Below, one piece after another: positions 1-6,220 of a DNA stretch of 12,079 nucleotides. The stretch's first letter is position 1; every line of letters starts with the position of its first letter. The DNA lies in NCBI GenBank assembly GCA_024692105.1, contig JAILMZ010000134.1, positions 1 to 12,079 of the forward strand, given 5' to 3'. Under the pieces are notes generated by a model. That model was given only the letters and a program-made list of their open reading frames with translations, was not told the origin of the DNA and did no database searches. The DNA comes from Saccharofermentans sp. GTDB lineage: Bacteria; Bacillota_A; Clostridia; Saccharofermentanales; Saccharofermentanaceae. Position numbers and translations under genes: made by a program.

Positions 1-497
1 CCTTTTTTTAGTTGGAATTGTTTGCTGTATTTTGATAATTCATCCAATAAATACTCTTTAAGAATGATCGCATCATACGTGTATTCTCTGGTTTTGAATA
101 CACCATCACAAAGACCGTCCTTAAAGTATCGGCTTGGGTGAAGTGGTTCACAAGGAATCCCGGCCGCATCACAGAAATCTTTAAAATGCTTTCCATCTGT
201 CCAGGAAAATTGTTTTGATGTTGCATATATCTGCTCAAAATCCCCGTTTATACAAAAAGAATAGTCTTTGTTGAACCGCTCGAAATAACTTGCGGATTTC
301 ATAGCCGTCGAGATAGACCTCGGATAATGATATCCAAAATGTACTCTGGCCTGATTAATATATGAAGCTCGGCTGAAAGGTTCAGGATCGCATTCGATAA
401 TAACCACCGTGTACCCCTGCTTCACGCTGCTAAGTGCAGCATAAAGCCCGTAGATACCGGCACCGATAATAATTCTGTCAAAACTCGTTGTTACCAT
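1..497 (-). CDS. FAD-dependent oxidoreductase, N-terminal part (cut by window edge)
   Basis: An open frame of 165 codons runs from an ATG at 497 to the window edge without a stop, so the C-terminus lies outside. Residues 8-22 (RIIIGAGIYGLYAAL) form a Rossmann dinucleotide-binding loop GxGxxG. An acidic residue (E35) ends the second strand of that fold, as in FAD-binding DAO/amine-oxidase-type flavoproteins. The stretch around residues 46-61 (YINQARVHFGYHYPRS) is, from memory of the family, typical of the FAD oxidoreductases encoded in capsule or O-antigen clusters. The substrate is unknown. There is no convincing ribosome binding site just before the ATG. The start codon overlaps the end of the truncated IS110 transposase frame, which has a perfect AGGAGG of its own, so translation may be coupled to it. 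UDP-galactopyranose mutase is a more distant alternative. Confidence 0.72.
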   Translation of the reverse strand, partial: MVTTSFDRIIIGAGIYGLYAALSSVKQGYTVVIIECDPEPFSRASYINQARVHFGYHYPRSISTAMKSASYFERFNKDYSFCINGDFEQIYATSKQFSWTDGKHFKDFCDAAGIPCEPLHPSRYFKDGLCDGVFKTREYTYDAIILKEYLLDELSKYSKQFQLKK

Positions 498-604
498 AAA
501 CAATATTCTATCATTGTTATAACAACTTGGTTACCATAATGACCAAAAGAACACAAATAAACCATGCTCTTTCCTTTTGAAACATCAATTCCCACGCTGA
601 TCAT
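491..604 (-). pseudogene. Truncated IS110-family transposase, N-terminal 38-codon remnant
   Basis: The frame starts at an ATG at 604, preceded by TTAGGAGGTAAATCAC with an AGGAGG at 612-617. It encodes MISVGIDVSKGKSMVYL, the hallmark N-terminus of IS110-family transposases, where the first acidic residue of the RuvC-like DEDD site lies in GIDVSK. After roughly residue 20 the protein no longer resembles the family and it stops at 491-493 after 38 codons; a complete transposase has about 300-450 residues. The rest of the catalytic domain, the Tnp20 domain and the right end are absent, so the element cannot move by itself. The break lies around 540-560. Its stop codon overlaps the start of the oxidoreductase. 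Confidence 0.8.
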
Positions 605-800
605 GTGATTTACCTCCTAAATCTGAAATTAGCAATTATTCCAAGCCGCACTTATTACAATTCAGTTTAGTTGGTTACGCGGGAGCTGATCCCTACCTGC
701 TTAATCGAATGCTTATAACAAGGGGTTGGCTGACAGTTTATTTGACGGATGCAAGATCCAAAGGGCCGCACGTCAGACCAATTACTCCCCTCATTATAAA
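545..800 (-). mobile_element. Left-end remnant of an IS110-family insertion sequence
   Basis: The transposase N-terminus at 604 together with some 180-200 bases of gene-free, structured sequence upstream of it matches the organisation of the IS110 group, in which the long 5' non-coding end lies before the transposase. IS110 elements lack terminal inverted repeats and leave little or no target duplication, so the outer boundary cannot be read from the sequence. I place it near 800, just outside the TATAAT at 793-798, but it could lie anywhere up to about 850. The inner boundary is where transposase similarity is lost. No right end is present in the window. Confidence 0.6.
610..786 (-). ncRNA. 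Candidate IS110 bridge RNA
   Basis: In the IS110 group a non-coding RNA of about 170-180 nt is transcribed from the 5' end towards the transposase and guides recombination through two internal loops. Here a TATAAT at 793-798 predicts a start near 786, which leaves about 177 nt before the transposase ATG. Reading the minus strand, the segment can fold into: TGG(T)CTGAC at 780-772 with GTCAGCCA at 734-727, enclosing a GGAT/ATCC hairpin at 760-748; an 8-bp helix CTTGTTAT (722-715) with GTAATAAG (658-651); and inside it GGT/ACC plus GGGA/TCCC around a TCAGC loop (693-681). Two stem-loops with internal bulges fit a bridge RNA. No similarity search or folding energy was run, and the exact ends are estimates. 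Confidence 0.45.
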
Positions 801-821
801 AAGTGCAACTGTCGGAGTTAA
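793..821 (-). promoter_or_regulatory. Sigma-A-type promoter at the IS110 left end
   Basis: On the minus strand a perfect -10 box TATAAT lies at 798-793. Exactly 17 bases upstream is TTAACT (821-816), a 4-of-6 match to the -35 consensus. Transcription would run through the candidate bridge RNA, the transposase remnant and into the oxidoreductase. In described IS110 elements the full promoter is assembled only when the right and left ends join in the circular form, so the moderate -35 here may be fortuitous. Confidence 0.5.
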
Positions 822-844
822 TTACTCTCTAACAATTACACTTT
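800..844 (-). terminator. Long hairpin followed by T-rich tract (second terminator of the STAS operon, or IS boundary structure)
   Basis: Reading the minus strand, AAAGTGTAATTGT (844-832) pairs with ACAGTTGCACTTT (812-800) over all 13 positions if two G-U pairs are allowed. An inner GAGT/ACTC helix (827-824 with 818-815) caps it. The stem runs into TTTTTATAAT. On the plus strand the two wobble positions become A-C mismatches, so the structure favours a minus-strand transcript. It lies downstream of the STAS gene, behind the hairpin at 858-883, and directly before the presumed IS110 left end. Confidence 0.5.
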
Positions 845-857
845 CTATGGTACTAAT

Positions 858-883
858 AAGGGCTGCCAATCATGACAGCCCTT
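858..883 (-). terminator. Hairpin terminator after the STAS gene
   Basis: AAGGGCTG at 858-865 and CAGCCCTT at 876-883 form a perfect 8-bp stem with a 10-base loop. It begins 24 bases after the stop codon of the minus-strand STAS gene. The tract following the stem is only moderately T-rich on the minus strand (ATTAG) and better on the plus strand (TCTTATGCTTG). It may work in tandem with the second hairpin at 800-844. Confidence 0.6.
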
Positions 884-907
884 TCTTATGCTTGTTGTTA
901 CTGTGGC

Positions 908-1207
908 TTACTCGATCGTCAGGATGTCGGAGAAACCCGTGACATCGAAGATCTCCTTTACTTCGTCAGAAGCATTCGAGATGACCATTGAGCCCTGCTT
1001 GTTCATCGTCTTCTGTGAAGCAAGAAGAACTCTCAAGCCTGCACTGGAGATATACTCGAGCTTTGCAAGATCGAACTTAAGATCAGTTACGCCTTCAAGT
1101 GCTGAGTTAAGCTGCTCTTCGAGCTGAGGTGCAGTGGTGGTATCGAGTCTGCCTTCAAGGATTATCTTGAGCGCATTACCATTTGCATTCTTTGTGATGT
1201 TCAACAT
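908..1207 (-). CDS. STAS-domain anti-sigma factor antagonist (SpoIIAA/RsbV-like)
   Basis: This 99-residue protein is a single STAS domain, the size of SpoIIAA and RsbV. In partner switching, the unphosphorylated form binds an anti-sigma kinase and releases its target; phosphorylation of one serine stops this. The motif DLAKLEYISSAGLRVLL (46-62) is the phosphorylation loop. Aligned with SpoIIAA, the acceptor is S55, and S54 sits where SpoIIAA has Asp. The start ATG at 1205-1207 has a strong AGGAGG at 1216-1221. It lies 35 bases after the phosphatase-kinase gene, in the same direction, so the two are very probably one operon and this protein is the likely substrate of both activities. No sigma factor gene is in the window. 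Confidence 0.9.
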   Translation of the reverse strand: MLNITKNANGNALKIILEGRLDTTTAPQLEEQLNSALEGVTDLKFDLAKLEYISSAGLRVLLASQKTMNKQGSMVISNASDEVKEIFDVTGFSDILTIE

Positions 1208-1242
1208 GATCTAATCCTCCTGAAATGTATTTTAATTATATA

Positions 1243-3213
1243 TCAAATATTCTTTTTGATGGTCAAGCAGTTCTTGCCGTCCTTATATTCGTAAGAGATG
1301 TCATCCATGCTCTTCTTGACCATGAATATACCGAGTCCGCCTATCGGTCGGTCTTCTGCCGACAGCGTTATATCGGGGTCTTCGTTCTTGAGCGGGTCAT
1401 ACGGCATGCCGGAATCTTCGAAACGCATCGTCACGCACCTTGCTTCAGCGTCTGCTTTGATCCCGATAACAGCATCGCCTTCACCGTCGGGATATGCGTA
1501 GTGCGCGATGTTCACGAAGATCTCTTCGATTGCTATATCCAGCTGCATCTGGGCTTTGGGTGAACATTCAGCCTCTTCAAGTATGGCATCTGCAAAGGAT
1601 AAGACCTGATCGAGGTTGGAGATGTCGGCTTTCACTTTAAGCTGCTTCATATCTGCATCACCTGTTCCTTCGGCAGCCTGCGGGCCGTTGTACTTCATGC
1701 TCAGCATCGTGATATCGTCGAACTGCGGGTTGCCGTCGATGAAAGCATCGATGCTGTCCTTTATGTTGGACTCGAGGACGAGTAGGTCGCCGTCGTTCGG
1801 GAGGTTAAGTGCATCGAGCATGCGCGCCTCTCCGAAGAGTTCATTCTTGCTGTTGTTCGCCTCGGTCACACCGTCTGTATACACATAGATAATATCACCG
1901 GGCTCGAGTTTTGTCTTATATTCCTTGTAAGGTATGCCTTCCATGCATCCGAGCGGGGGAGAATGGCGCTCCTTGATGAGTTCGAACTTGCCGCCAACTC
2001 TCATGACCGCGGGGTATTCATGACCTGCATTTGCGTATCTGAACTCGCCCGTGGATATCGTAAGGACGCCGATCCAGACTGTAACGAACATCGCTATGTC
2101 GTTGCTCTCGCAGAGCTGGTCGTTGACGGTGGATAAGATCTTCGAGACGTCCTCATAATCCGTGAGACCTCTGTTCTTGATGAGCGTCTTGGTGACCATC
2201 ATGTAGAGCGCTGCGGGGATACCCTTGCCGGAGACGTCTGCTATCGTTACCACGAGGTGATCCTTATCCGGCATGTAGAAATCGTAGAAGTCTCCGCCGA
2301 CTTCCTTTGCCGCCGTCATTGACGCGTAGAGGTCGAACTCACTGCGCTCCGGGTAAGGAGGGAAGATGTGCGGGAGCATTCCTTCCTGTATCGCATTCGC
2401 CATCTGAAGCTCGCTGTCGGAGATGGACCGCTCTCTGCTTTGGATGACGTTTAAGACGCAGTACATGAGCAGCAGCACGAGCATGATGACGGGGCTTGTC
2501 AGGGACAGCCCGAAAGTAAACACAGACACGATGCCCATGACAAGCGGGAAGAAAGCATAGAGGAACAAGGTGACGACCTGATATCTCTTGAACTTCTTCC
2601 TTGCACGGAATACCAGTGCCAGGGTAAGGAGTATGGTGAAGTATGCATAGAGGTTGGACAGAAGGTACAGATTGCCGCGCTGATAGTGACCGTCAGATGT
2701 GATCGTAAAGTAGTGGCCGAACAGAGGGTTGAAGAGTCTCATGAGTACGGCGAGTCCGAGACATGCGCCGAGGAAGATGTTGTATTTCTTGATCCTCTCC
2801 GGAGCTACTTCAAGATAGGATACAACGTACCGCCAGAACAGGAATGCCATAACCGGGGCACCCATGAAGTAGAGCGTGTTGGCTGCCATGTTGAGTTCGA
2901 GCATCTCCGGCTTGCCGTCGACTATCCAGCAGACCTCGTCCAGGAATGCTGCATTGAAACAGCTGAAGAGAAGGAGCAGATAGATATTGAGGTTTGCTTC
3001 GTTCTTCTGCTTGTCGACGACGCTGCAGATGAACAGGACATATCCCAGTGCCATACAGCTTAAGTCGGCCGAGATATTGATGATGCTGCTTACGGGAAGA
3101 GTTCCCTTCGGCAGTACATGAGCGAACTGGAAGATACCCAGAGCGATAATCGCTATGAAGAACAGTGATCCCAGTAATGCACTCAGTTCGAACTGCTTCT
3201 TGCCTATGGACAT
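1243..3213 (-). CDS. Membrane-anchored SpoIIE/PP2C serine phosphatase fused to an RsbW-like ATPase domain
   Basis: This 656-residue protein has three parts. Residues 1 to about 257 hold seven or eight hydrophobic segments (near 11-33, 43-65, 76-97, 110-134, 145-165, 181-203, 211-236, 240-257), probably a membrane sensor. Residues about 265-508 are a PP2C-like SpoIIE phosphatase: EVGGDFYD (304-311), ADVSGKG (325-331), YTDGVTE (445-451) and FDD (498-500) supply the metal-binding aspartates D308, D326, D447 and D499/D500. Residues about 530-656 are a GHKL ATPase of the RsbW type, with the N-box IAIEEIFVNIAHYAYP (E564, N568), EDSG (599-602) and GGLGIFMVKK (625-634). It could therefore both phosphorylate and dephosphorylate the STAS protein encoded next. 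HsbR of Pseudomonas pairs the same two enzymatic domains behind a receiver domain. The start has a GAGGTG site at 3218-3223. The ligand of the membrane part is unknown. Confidence 0.92.
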   Translation of the reverse strand: MSIGKKQFELSALLGSLFFIAIIALGIFQFAHVLPKGTLPVSSIINISADLSCMALGYVLFICSVVDKQKNEANLNIYLLLLFSCFNAAFLDEVCWIVDGKPEMLELNMAANTLYFMGAPVMAFLFWRYVVSYLEVAPERIKKYNIFLGACLGLAVLMRLFNPLFGHYFTITSDGHYQRGNLYLLSNLYAYFTILLTLALVFRARKKFKRYQVVTLFLYAFFPLVMGIVSVFTFGLSLTSPVIMLVLLLMYCVLNVIQSRERSISDSELQMANAIQEGMLPHIFPPYPERSEFDLYASMTAAKEVGGDFYDFYMPDKDHLVVTIADVSGKGIPAALYMMVTKTLIKNRGLTDYEDVSKILSTVNDQLCESNDIAMFVTVWIGVLTISTGEFRYANAGHEYPAVMRVGGKFELIKERHSPPLGCMEGIPYKEYKTKLEPGDIIYVYTDGVTEANNSKNELFGEARMLDALNLPNDGDLLVLESNIKDSIDAFIDGNPQFDDITMLSMKYNGPQAAEGTGDADMKQLKVKADISNLDQVLSFADAILEEAECSPKAQMQLDIAIEEIFVNIAHYAYPDGEGDAVIGIKADAEARCVTMRFEDSGMPYDPLKNEDPDITLSAEDRPIGGLGIFMVKKSMDDISYEYKDGKNCLTIKKNI

Positions 3214-3243
3214 GATGCACCTCGCTTCTTTCTTGATATTGTG

Positions 3244-3249
3244 ATTATA
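3244..3249 (-). promoter_or_regulatory. Possible -10 box for the phosphatase-STAS operon
   Basis: The minus strand reads GGTTATAATCAC, a perfect TATAAT at 3249-3244, placing a start near 3237, some 24 bases before the phosphatase ATG. No good -35 lies at 16-18 bases; a TTGAAA (3277-3272) is 22 bases away, too far for a normal promoter. The gene may depend on an activator, or the box may be chance. Confidence 0.35.
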
Positions 3250-3349
3250 ACCTTTGGCATGTTTGCAGTGATTTCAAAAAAGTAAACTTTCGTTGAAGAA
3301 GAATCGTGGAAATGCCCTTATATCAAGGGTTTCGTAATATCTTGTTTAC

Positions 3350-3377
3350 GCACGTGCAAAAGTCTCTGTGCTATGAT
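3350..3377 (+). promoter_or_regulatory. Possible extended -10 promoter with overlapping GCACGTGC palindrome
   Basis: TGCTATGAT (3369-3377) is an extended -10 element (TGnTATGAT) about 43 bases before the oxidoreductase gene at 3420. The usual -35 position is occupied by a perfect 8-bp palindrome GCACGTGC (3350-3357), which could be an operator. A second short hairpin, CCCTT-ATATC-AAGGG, lies at 3315-3329. Together these make up most of what can be seen in the 206-base divergent gap. Confidence 0.35.
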
Positions 3378-3419
3378 TTTTGTATAAGACATCCAAAGAA
3401 GACAGGCGGTATGTGAAGC

Positions 3420-3974
3420 ATGATACTATTCATCAACGCGTGTGTTAGAAGTGATTCCCGGACAAGGAGACTGGCCGGTGCCGTCCTTGAGAAACTGGGA
3501 GGAGAATATGAGGAACTGATACTTGAAGATGTCAGTTTCCCCGTTACTGATGAAGGGTTCCTCAGAAGAAGAGATGCCGTCATCGCAGAAGAGAGATTCG
3601 ATGATCCCGTCTGCGATCTTGCAAGGCAGTTTTCCGCTGCGGATAAGATAGTCATCGCGGCGCCTTACTGGGACCTGTCTTTTCCTGCATCACTCAAGCA
3701 GTATATCGAACATATCAACGTTCTCGGCGTGACGTTCATCTATACGCCGGAAGGAACTCCGAAGGGGCTGTGCAAAGCTTCTAACCTCTACTATGTCACG
3801 ACGGCGGGAGGCGCCTTCTGCCCCGAAGAGTTCGGTTTCGGGTACATTAAGACTCTCGCGGAGAGTTTCTACGGGATAAAGAATGTTAAGATGATATCCG
3901 CCTATGGCCTTGATATCTACGGTAATGACCCGGAGAAGATACTGCAGGATGCGATAGAGGCAATAGACTTATAA
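3420..3974 (+). CDS. Flavodoxin-fold NAD(P)H oxidoreductase (AzoR/NQO-like)
   Basis: This 184-residue protein has the flavodoxin-like fold of FMN-dependent NAD(P)H quinone or azo reductases: an opening MILFINACVRSDSRTRRLA with the phosphate-binding loop S/R-rich segment, and APYWDLSFPASLKQYIEH (80-97), the signature region of the AzoR/NQO family that stacks on the flavin. The later TTAGGAF segment (126-132) matches the second flavin-contact loop. Length is slightly below E. coli AzoR (about 200). It would transfer two electrons from NAD(P)H to quinones, azo compounds or a similar acceptor in the cytosol. The start at 3420 follows an AGGCGG some 14 bases upstream, a weak site. It ends convergent with, and overlapping by 6 bases, the CstA gene. 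The physiological substrate is unknown. Confidence 0.85.
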   Translation: MILFINACVRSDSRTRRLAGAVLEKLGGEYEELILEDVSFPVTDEGFLRRRDAVIAEERFDDPVCDLARQFSAADKIVIAAPYWDLSFPASLKQYIEHINVLGVTFIYTPEGTPKGLCKASNLYYVTTAGGAFCPEEFGFGYIKTLAESFYGIKNVKMISAYGLDIYGNDPEKILQDAIEAIDL

Positions 3975-5405
3975 GGCCTGCACGGGTTTTCTAAGTGTGT
4001 CTTTGTGCCTGATCATCATCACATAGTTTGTTGCCATTAAGACAGCAGCAACAAGCCCCACGGGATATCCGATGGAATAACTGAGTTTGAATCCTTCCTG
4101 CGCGACCAGGATGTATGTGACGGAAACTGCCGTCATGAATGCCGCGGGCAGGGCGGTAAGAAGTGAAGATACCCATTTATCTTTTGTCTTGAGAAGGAAC
4201 GATGTTGCGACCCAGAGCGCGATCATCGCAAGCGTCTGGTTGCTCCACGAGAAATATCTCCAGAGTACGTTGAAGTCCAGCTGCGTGAGGACGGCGCTTA
4301 TTCCGAGGAGCGGGATCGTGATAAGAAGCCTGTTCCGGATCTTCTTCTGATCGAGCTTTGTCCATTCCGCAAGGATGAGTCTCGCACTCCTGAATGCCGT
4401 GTCGCCCGATGTGATGGGGCAGACCACGACGCCGATGATGGCGAGTATACCGCCGATGCTGCCGAGCATTGTCTGGCTGATCTCATATACGACTCCCGAC
4501 TGTCCTGATGCCGTGAGCGCTTCGGAGAGCATCTGCGTGCTGCCGTAGAATGCAACGCCTGCAGCAGCCCAGATTAGAGCGATGACTGATTCGATCATCA
4601 TGGCTCCGTAGAATACCTTCCGGCCTTCTTTCTCGCTAATGATGCACTTGGCCATCATGGGTGACTGCGTCGCGTGGAAACCTGAGATGGCACCGCAGGC
4701 GACCGTTATGAACATGAAAGGCCACACGGGAAGTCCGTCGGGATGCATGTCGGCAAGAGCGATCTCGGGGATGTGATACTGCGGAAGGAAGATAATGCCT
4801 CCTGCGATGGAGACCGCCATGATTATCAGTATCACGCCGAAAACGGGGTAGAGCTTGCCGATGATCTTATCTATGGGAAGAAGAGTCGCAAGGACATAGT
4901 AGATGAGGATGACGATTATCCAGAAAGTGTTTCCGAGACCTTCCGGCGTAAGGCTCGATATGAGCGACGCGGGGCTGGTGACAAAGACCGTTCCCGTAAG
5001 AAGCAGCAGGAGTATCGAGAAGACACGCATGACATAAAGTGCGCCCTTGCCCATGTAGATACCTGACAGTTCCGCGATGGAAGCGCCGTTATGGCGCTCC
5101 GAGATCATGCCGCACATGAAGTCGTGCACGGCACCGCCCAAGATGGATCCGAGTACTATCCAGAGGAATACCACAGGCCCGAAACACGCCCCCATCAGAG
5201 CACCGAATATCGGACCGGTTCCCGCGATGTTCAGAAGCTGAATAAGGAGGGCCTTCCAAGTCTTAATGGGCACGCAGTCGACACCGTCGTTGATCGCGAC
5301 GGCAGGCGTTGTCCTGTCATCCGGCCCGAAAACCTTCTCCGTCAGTTTGCCGTAAGTAAGGTAACCGATCACAAGTACTGCAAGTGCTGCAAAGAACGAT
5401 ATCAT
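3969..5405 (-). CDS. cstA: CstA-family carbon starvation transporter (short form)
   Basis: This 478-residue, highly hydrophobic protein shows the CstA signature early on: LNIAGTGPIFGALMG (58-72) followed by GGAVHDFMCGMISERHNG (90-107). Around a dozen or more membrane segments follow to the C-terminus. E. coli CstA is about 700 residues; the shorter form near 480 residues is usual in Firmicutes. Family members import peptides or pyruvate when carbon is scarce. Its place 67 bases downstream of a D-Ala-D-Ala dipeptidase on the same strand favours a role in peptide or alanine/pyruvate use, but that is inference. The start has AAGGAGA at 5416-5422, ten bases from the ATG. The stop overlaps the convergent oxidoreductase by 6 bases, leaving no room for a separate terminator. 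Confidence 0.9.
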   Translation of the reverse strand: MISFFAALAVLVIGYLTYGKLTEKVFGPDDRTTPAVAINDGVDCVPIKTWKALLIQLLNIAGTGPIFGALMGACFGPVVFLWIVLGSILGGAVHDFMCGMISERHNGASIAELSGIYMGKGALYVMRVFSILLLLLTGTVFVTSPASLISSLTPEGLGNTFWIIVILIYYVLATLLPIDKIIGKLYPVFGVILIIMAVSIAGGIIFLPQYHIPEIALADMHPDGLPVWPFMFITVACGAISGFHATQSPMMAKCIISEKEGRKVFYGAMMIESVIALIWAAAGVAFYGSTQMLSEALTASGQSGVVYEISQTMLGSIGGILAIIGVVVCPITSGDTAFRSARLILAEWTKLDQKKIRNRLLITIPLLGISAVLTQLDFNVLWRYFSWSNQTLAMIALWVATSFLLKTKDKWVSSLLTALPAAFMTAVSVTYILVAQEGFKLSYSIGYPVGLVAAVLMATNYVMMIRHKDTLRKPVQAL

Positions 5406-5472
5406 AGGTCAAGCATCTCCTTTTGCATCATGTCTCAATTGTGCTCTTTGCTCGGACTTAACGTGATGTCCG

Positions 5473-6138
5473 CTATCTTCTGAGATACCTTGAAGATACC
5501 GGGAACTCAAAGTATGTATCCGGGTAGGGTTCATTCTCCAGCGTGAAATGCCACCACTCGCAGTCTATCGGCTTGAACCCGTTGCGAACCATGACGCTCT
5601 GCAGGATCATCCTGTTCTCGTACTGCTCATCCGTAATCTCCCTGTTATCCGGGTGCGACTTCTCATCAAACAGATCAAATGGACTTCCCATGTCGACTTC
5701 TTTTCCCGTCTTCATGTCTAGCAGGGTAAGGTCTATGGTGCTGCCCCTGCTGTGTGATGAGAGTTTGGCGATGTAACCCTTGGCAAAGAGTTCCTGCTTT
5801 TCGAGGTCAGGGTAGAAGTAAGGCTTCATGCGGATGTCCTGATCCTCGATCCCCCACAGCACGAAATGCCTTACGGCACAAGCCGGACGGTATGCATCGA
5901 AGACCTTGACGCGGTACCCCTGGACGAACAGTTCGTTGCTGACTGCCTTCATCGCCCTTGCAGCTTCTATGGTGAGGAGAGCGCACGGTTCTTCGTAGCC
6001 GTCGATGCGCTCTCCGATGAAATTGTATGTCGAGAAATATCTGATCTCCTGGATGATGTGGGGCACGTGATCAGACAGTAACACGAATCCCGAAGGATCC
6101 ATTGCAGGGTCATTCTTATACTCAGTACGCATAGCCAT
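5473..6138 (-). CDS. ddpX: D-alanyl-D-alanine dipeptidase, VanX/DdpX family
   Basis: This 221-residue protein belongs to the zinc-dependent VanX family (peptidase M15D), which splits D-Ala-D-Ala. All catalytic residues are present and each lies exactly 13 positions later than in VanX: R84 in DAYRPACA, zinc ligands H129 and D136 in SSHSRGSTIDL, and E194 and zinc ligand H197 in CEWWH. No signal peptide is seen, so it acts in the cytoplasm. With no vanH, vanA or vanR/S nearby it is more likely a catabolic or wall-recycling enzyme, like E. coli DdpX, than glycopeptide resistance. AAAGGAAG lies just before the ATG at 6138; a second ATG two codons in is also possible. It is followed on the same strand by the CstA transporter gene, probably in one operon. 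Confidence 0.92.
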   Translation of the reverse strand: MAMRTEYKNDPAMDPSGFVLLSDHVPHIIQEIRYFSTYNFIGERIDGYEEPCALLTIEAARAMKAVSNELFVQGYRVKVFDAYRPACAVRHFVLWGIEDQDIRMKPYFYPDLEKQELFAKGYIAKLSSHSRGSTIDLTLLDMKTGKEVDMGSPFDLFDEKSHPDNREITDEQYENRMILQSVMVRNGFKPIDCEWWHFTLENEPYPDTYFEFPVSSRYLRR

Positions 6139-6178
6139 ACCGCTTCCTTTATGAATAGAATAACTGATGCCTTTATTC

Positions 6179-6184
6179 TATAAT
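6179..6184 (+). promoter_or_regulatory. Candidate -10 box for the P1 peptidase gene
   Basis: A perfect TATAAT lies at 6179-6184 in the 82-base gap between divergent genes, giving a predicted start near 6191, about 30 bases before the peptidase ATG. The sequence 17 bases upstream, TAGAAT (6156-6161), is a poor -35. The minus-strand dipeptidase operon must share this gap, and a weak TATTCT (6163-6158) is its best -10. Confidence 0.4.
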
Positions 6185-6220
6185 GAAATCATTCTTATGG
6201 GTATGAATGGAGAATGAATA

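Noticed and set aside
709..942. 77-codon plus-strand frame through the IS110 left end and terminators
   Set aside because: It crosses two hairpins and the end of the STAS gene and has no ribosome site or family resemblance.
5473..6138. Glycopeptide resistance locus
   Set aside because: Only the VanX-type dipeptidase is present; there is no D-lactate dehydrogenase, ligase or two-component system nearby, so resistance is not supported.
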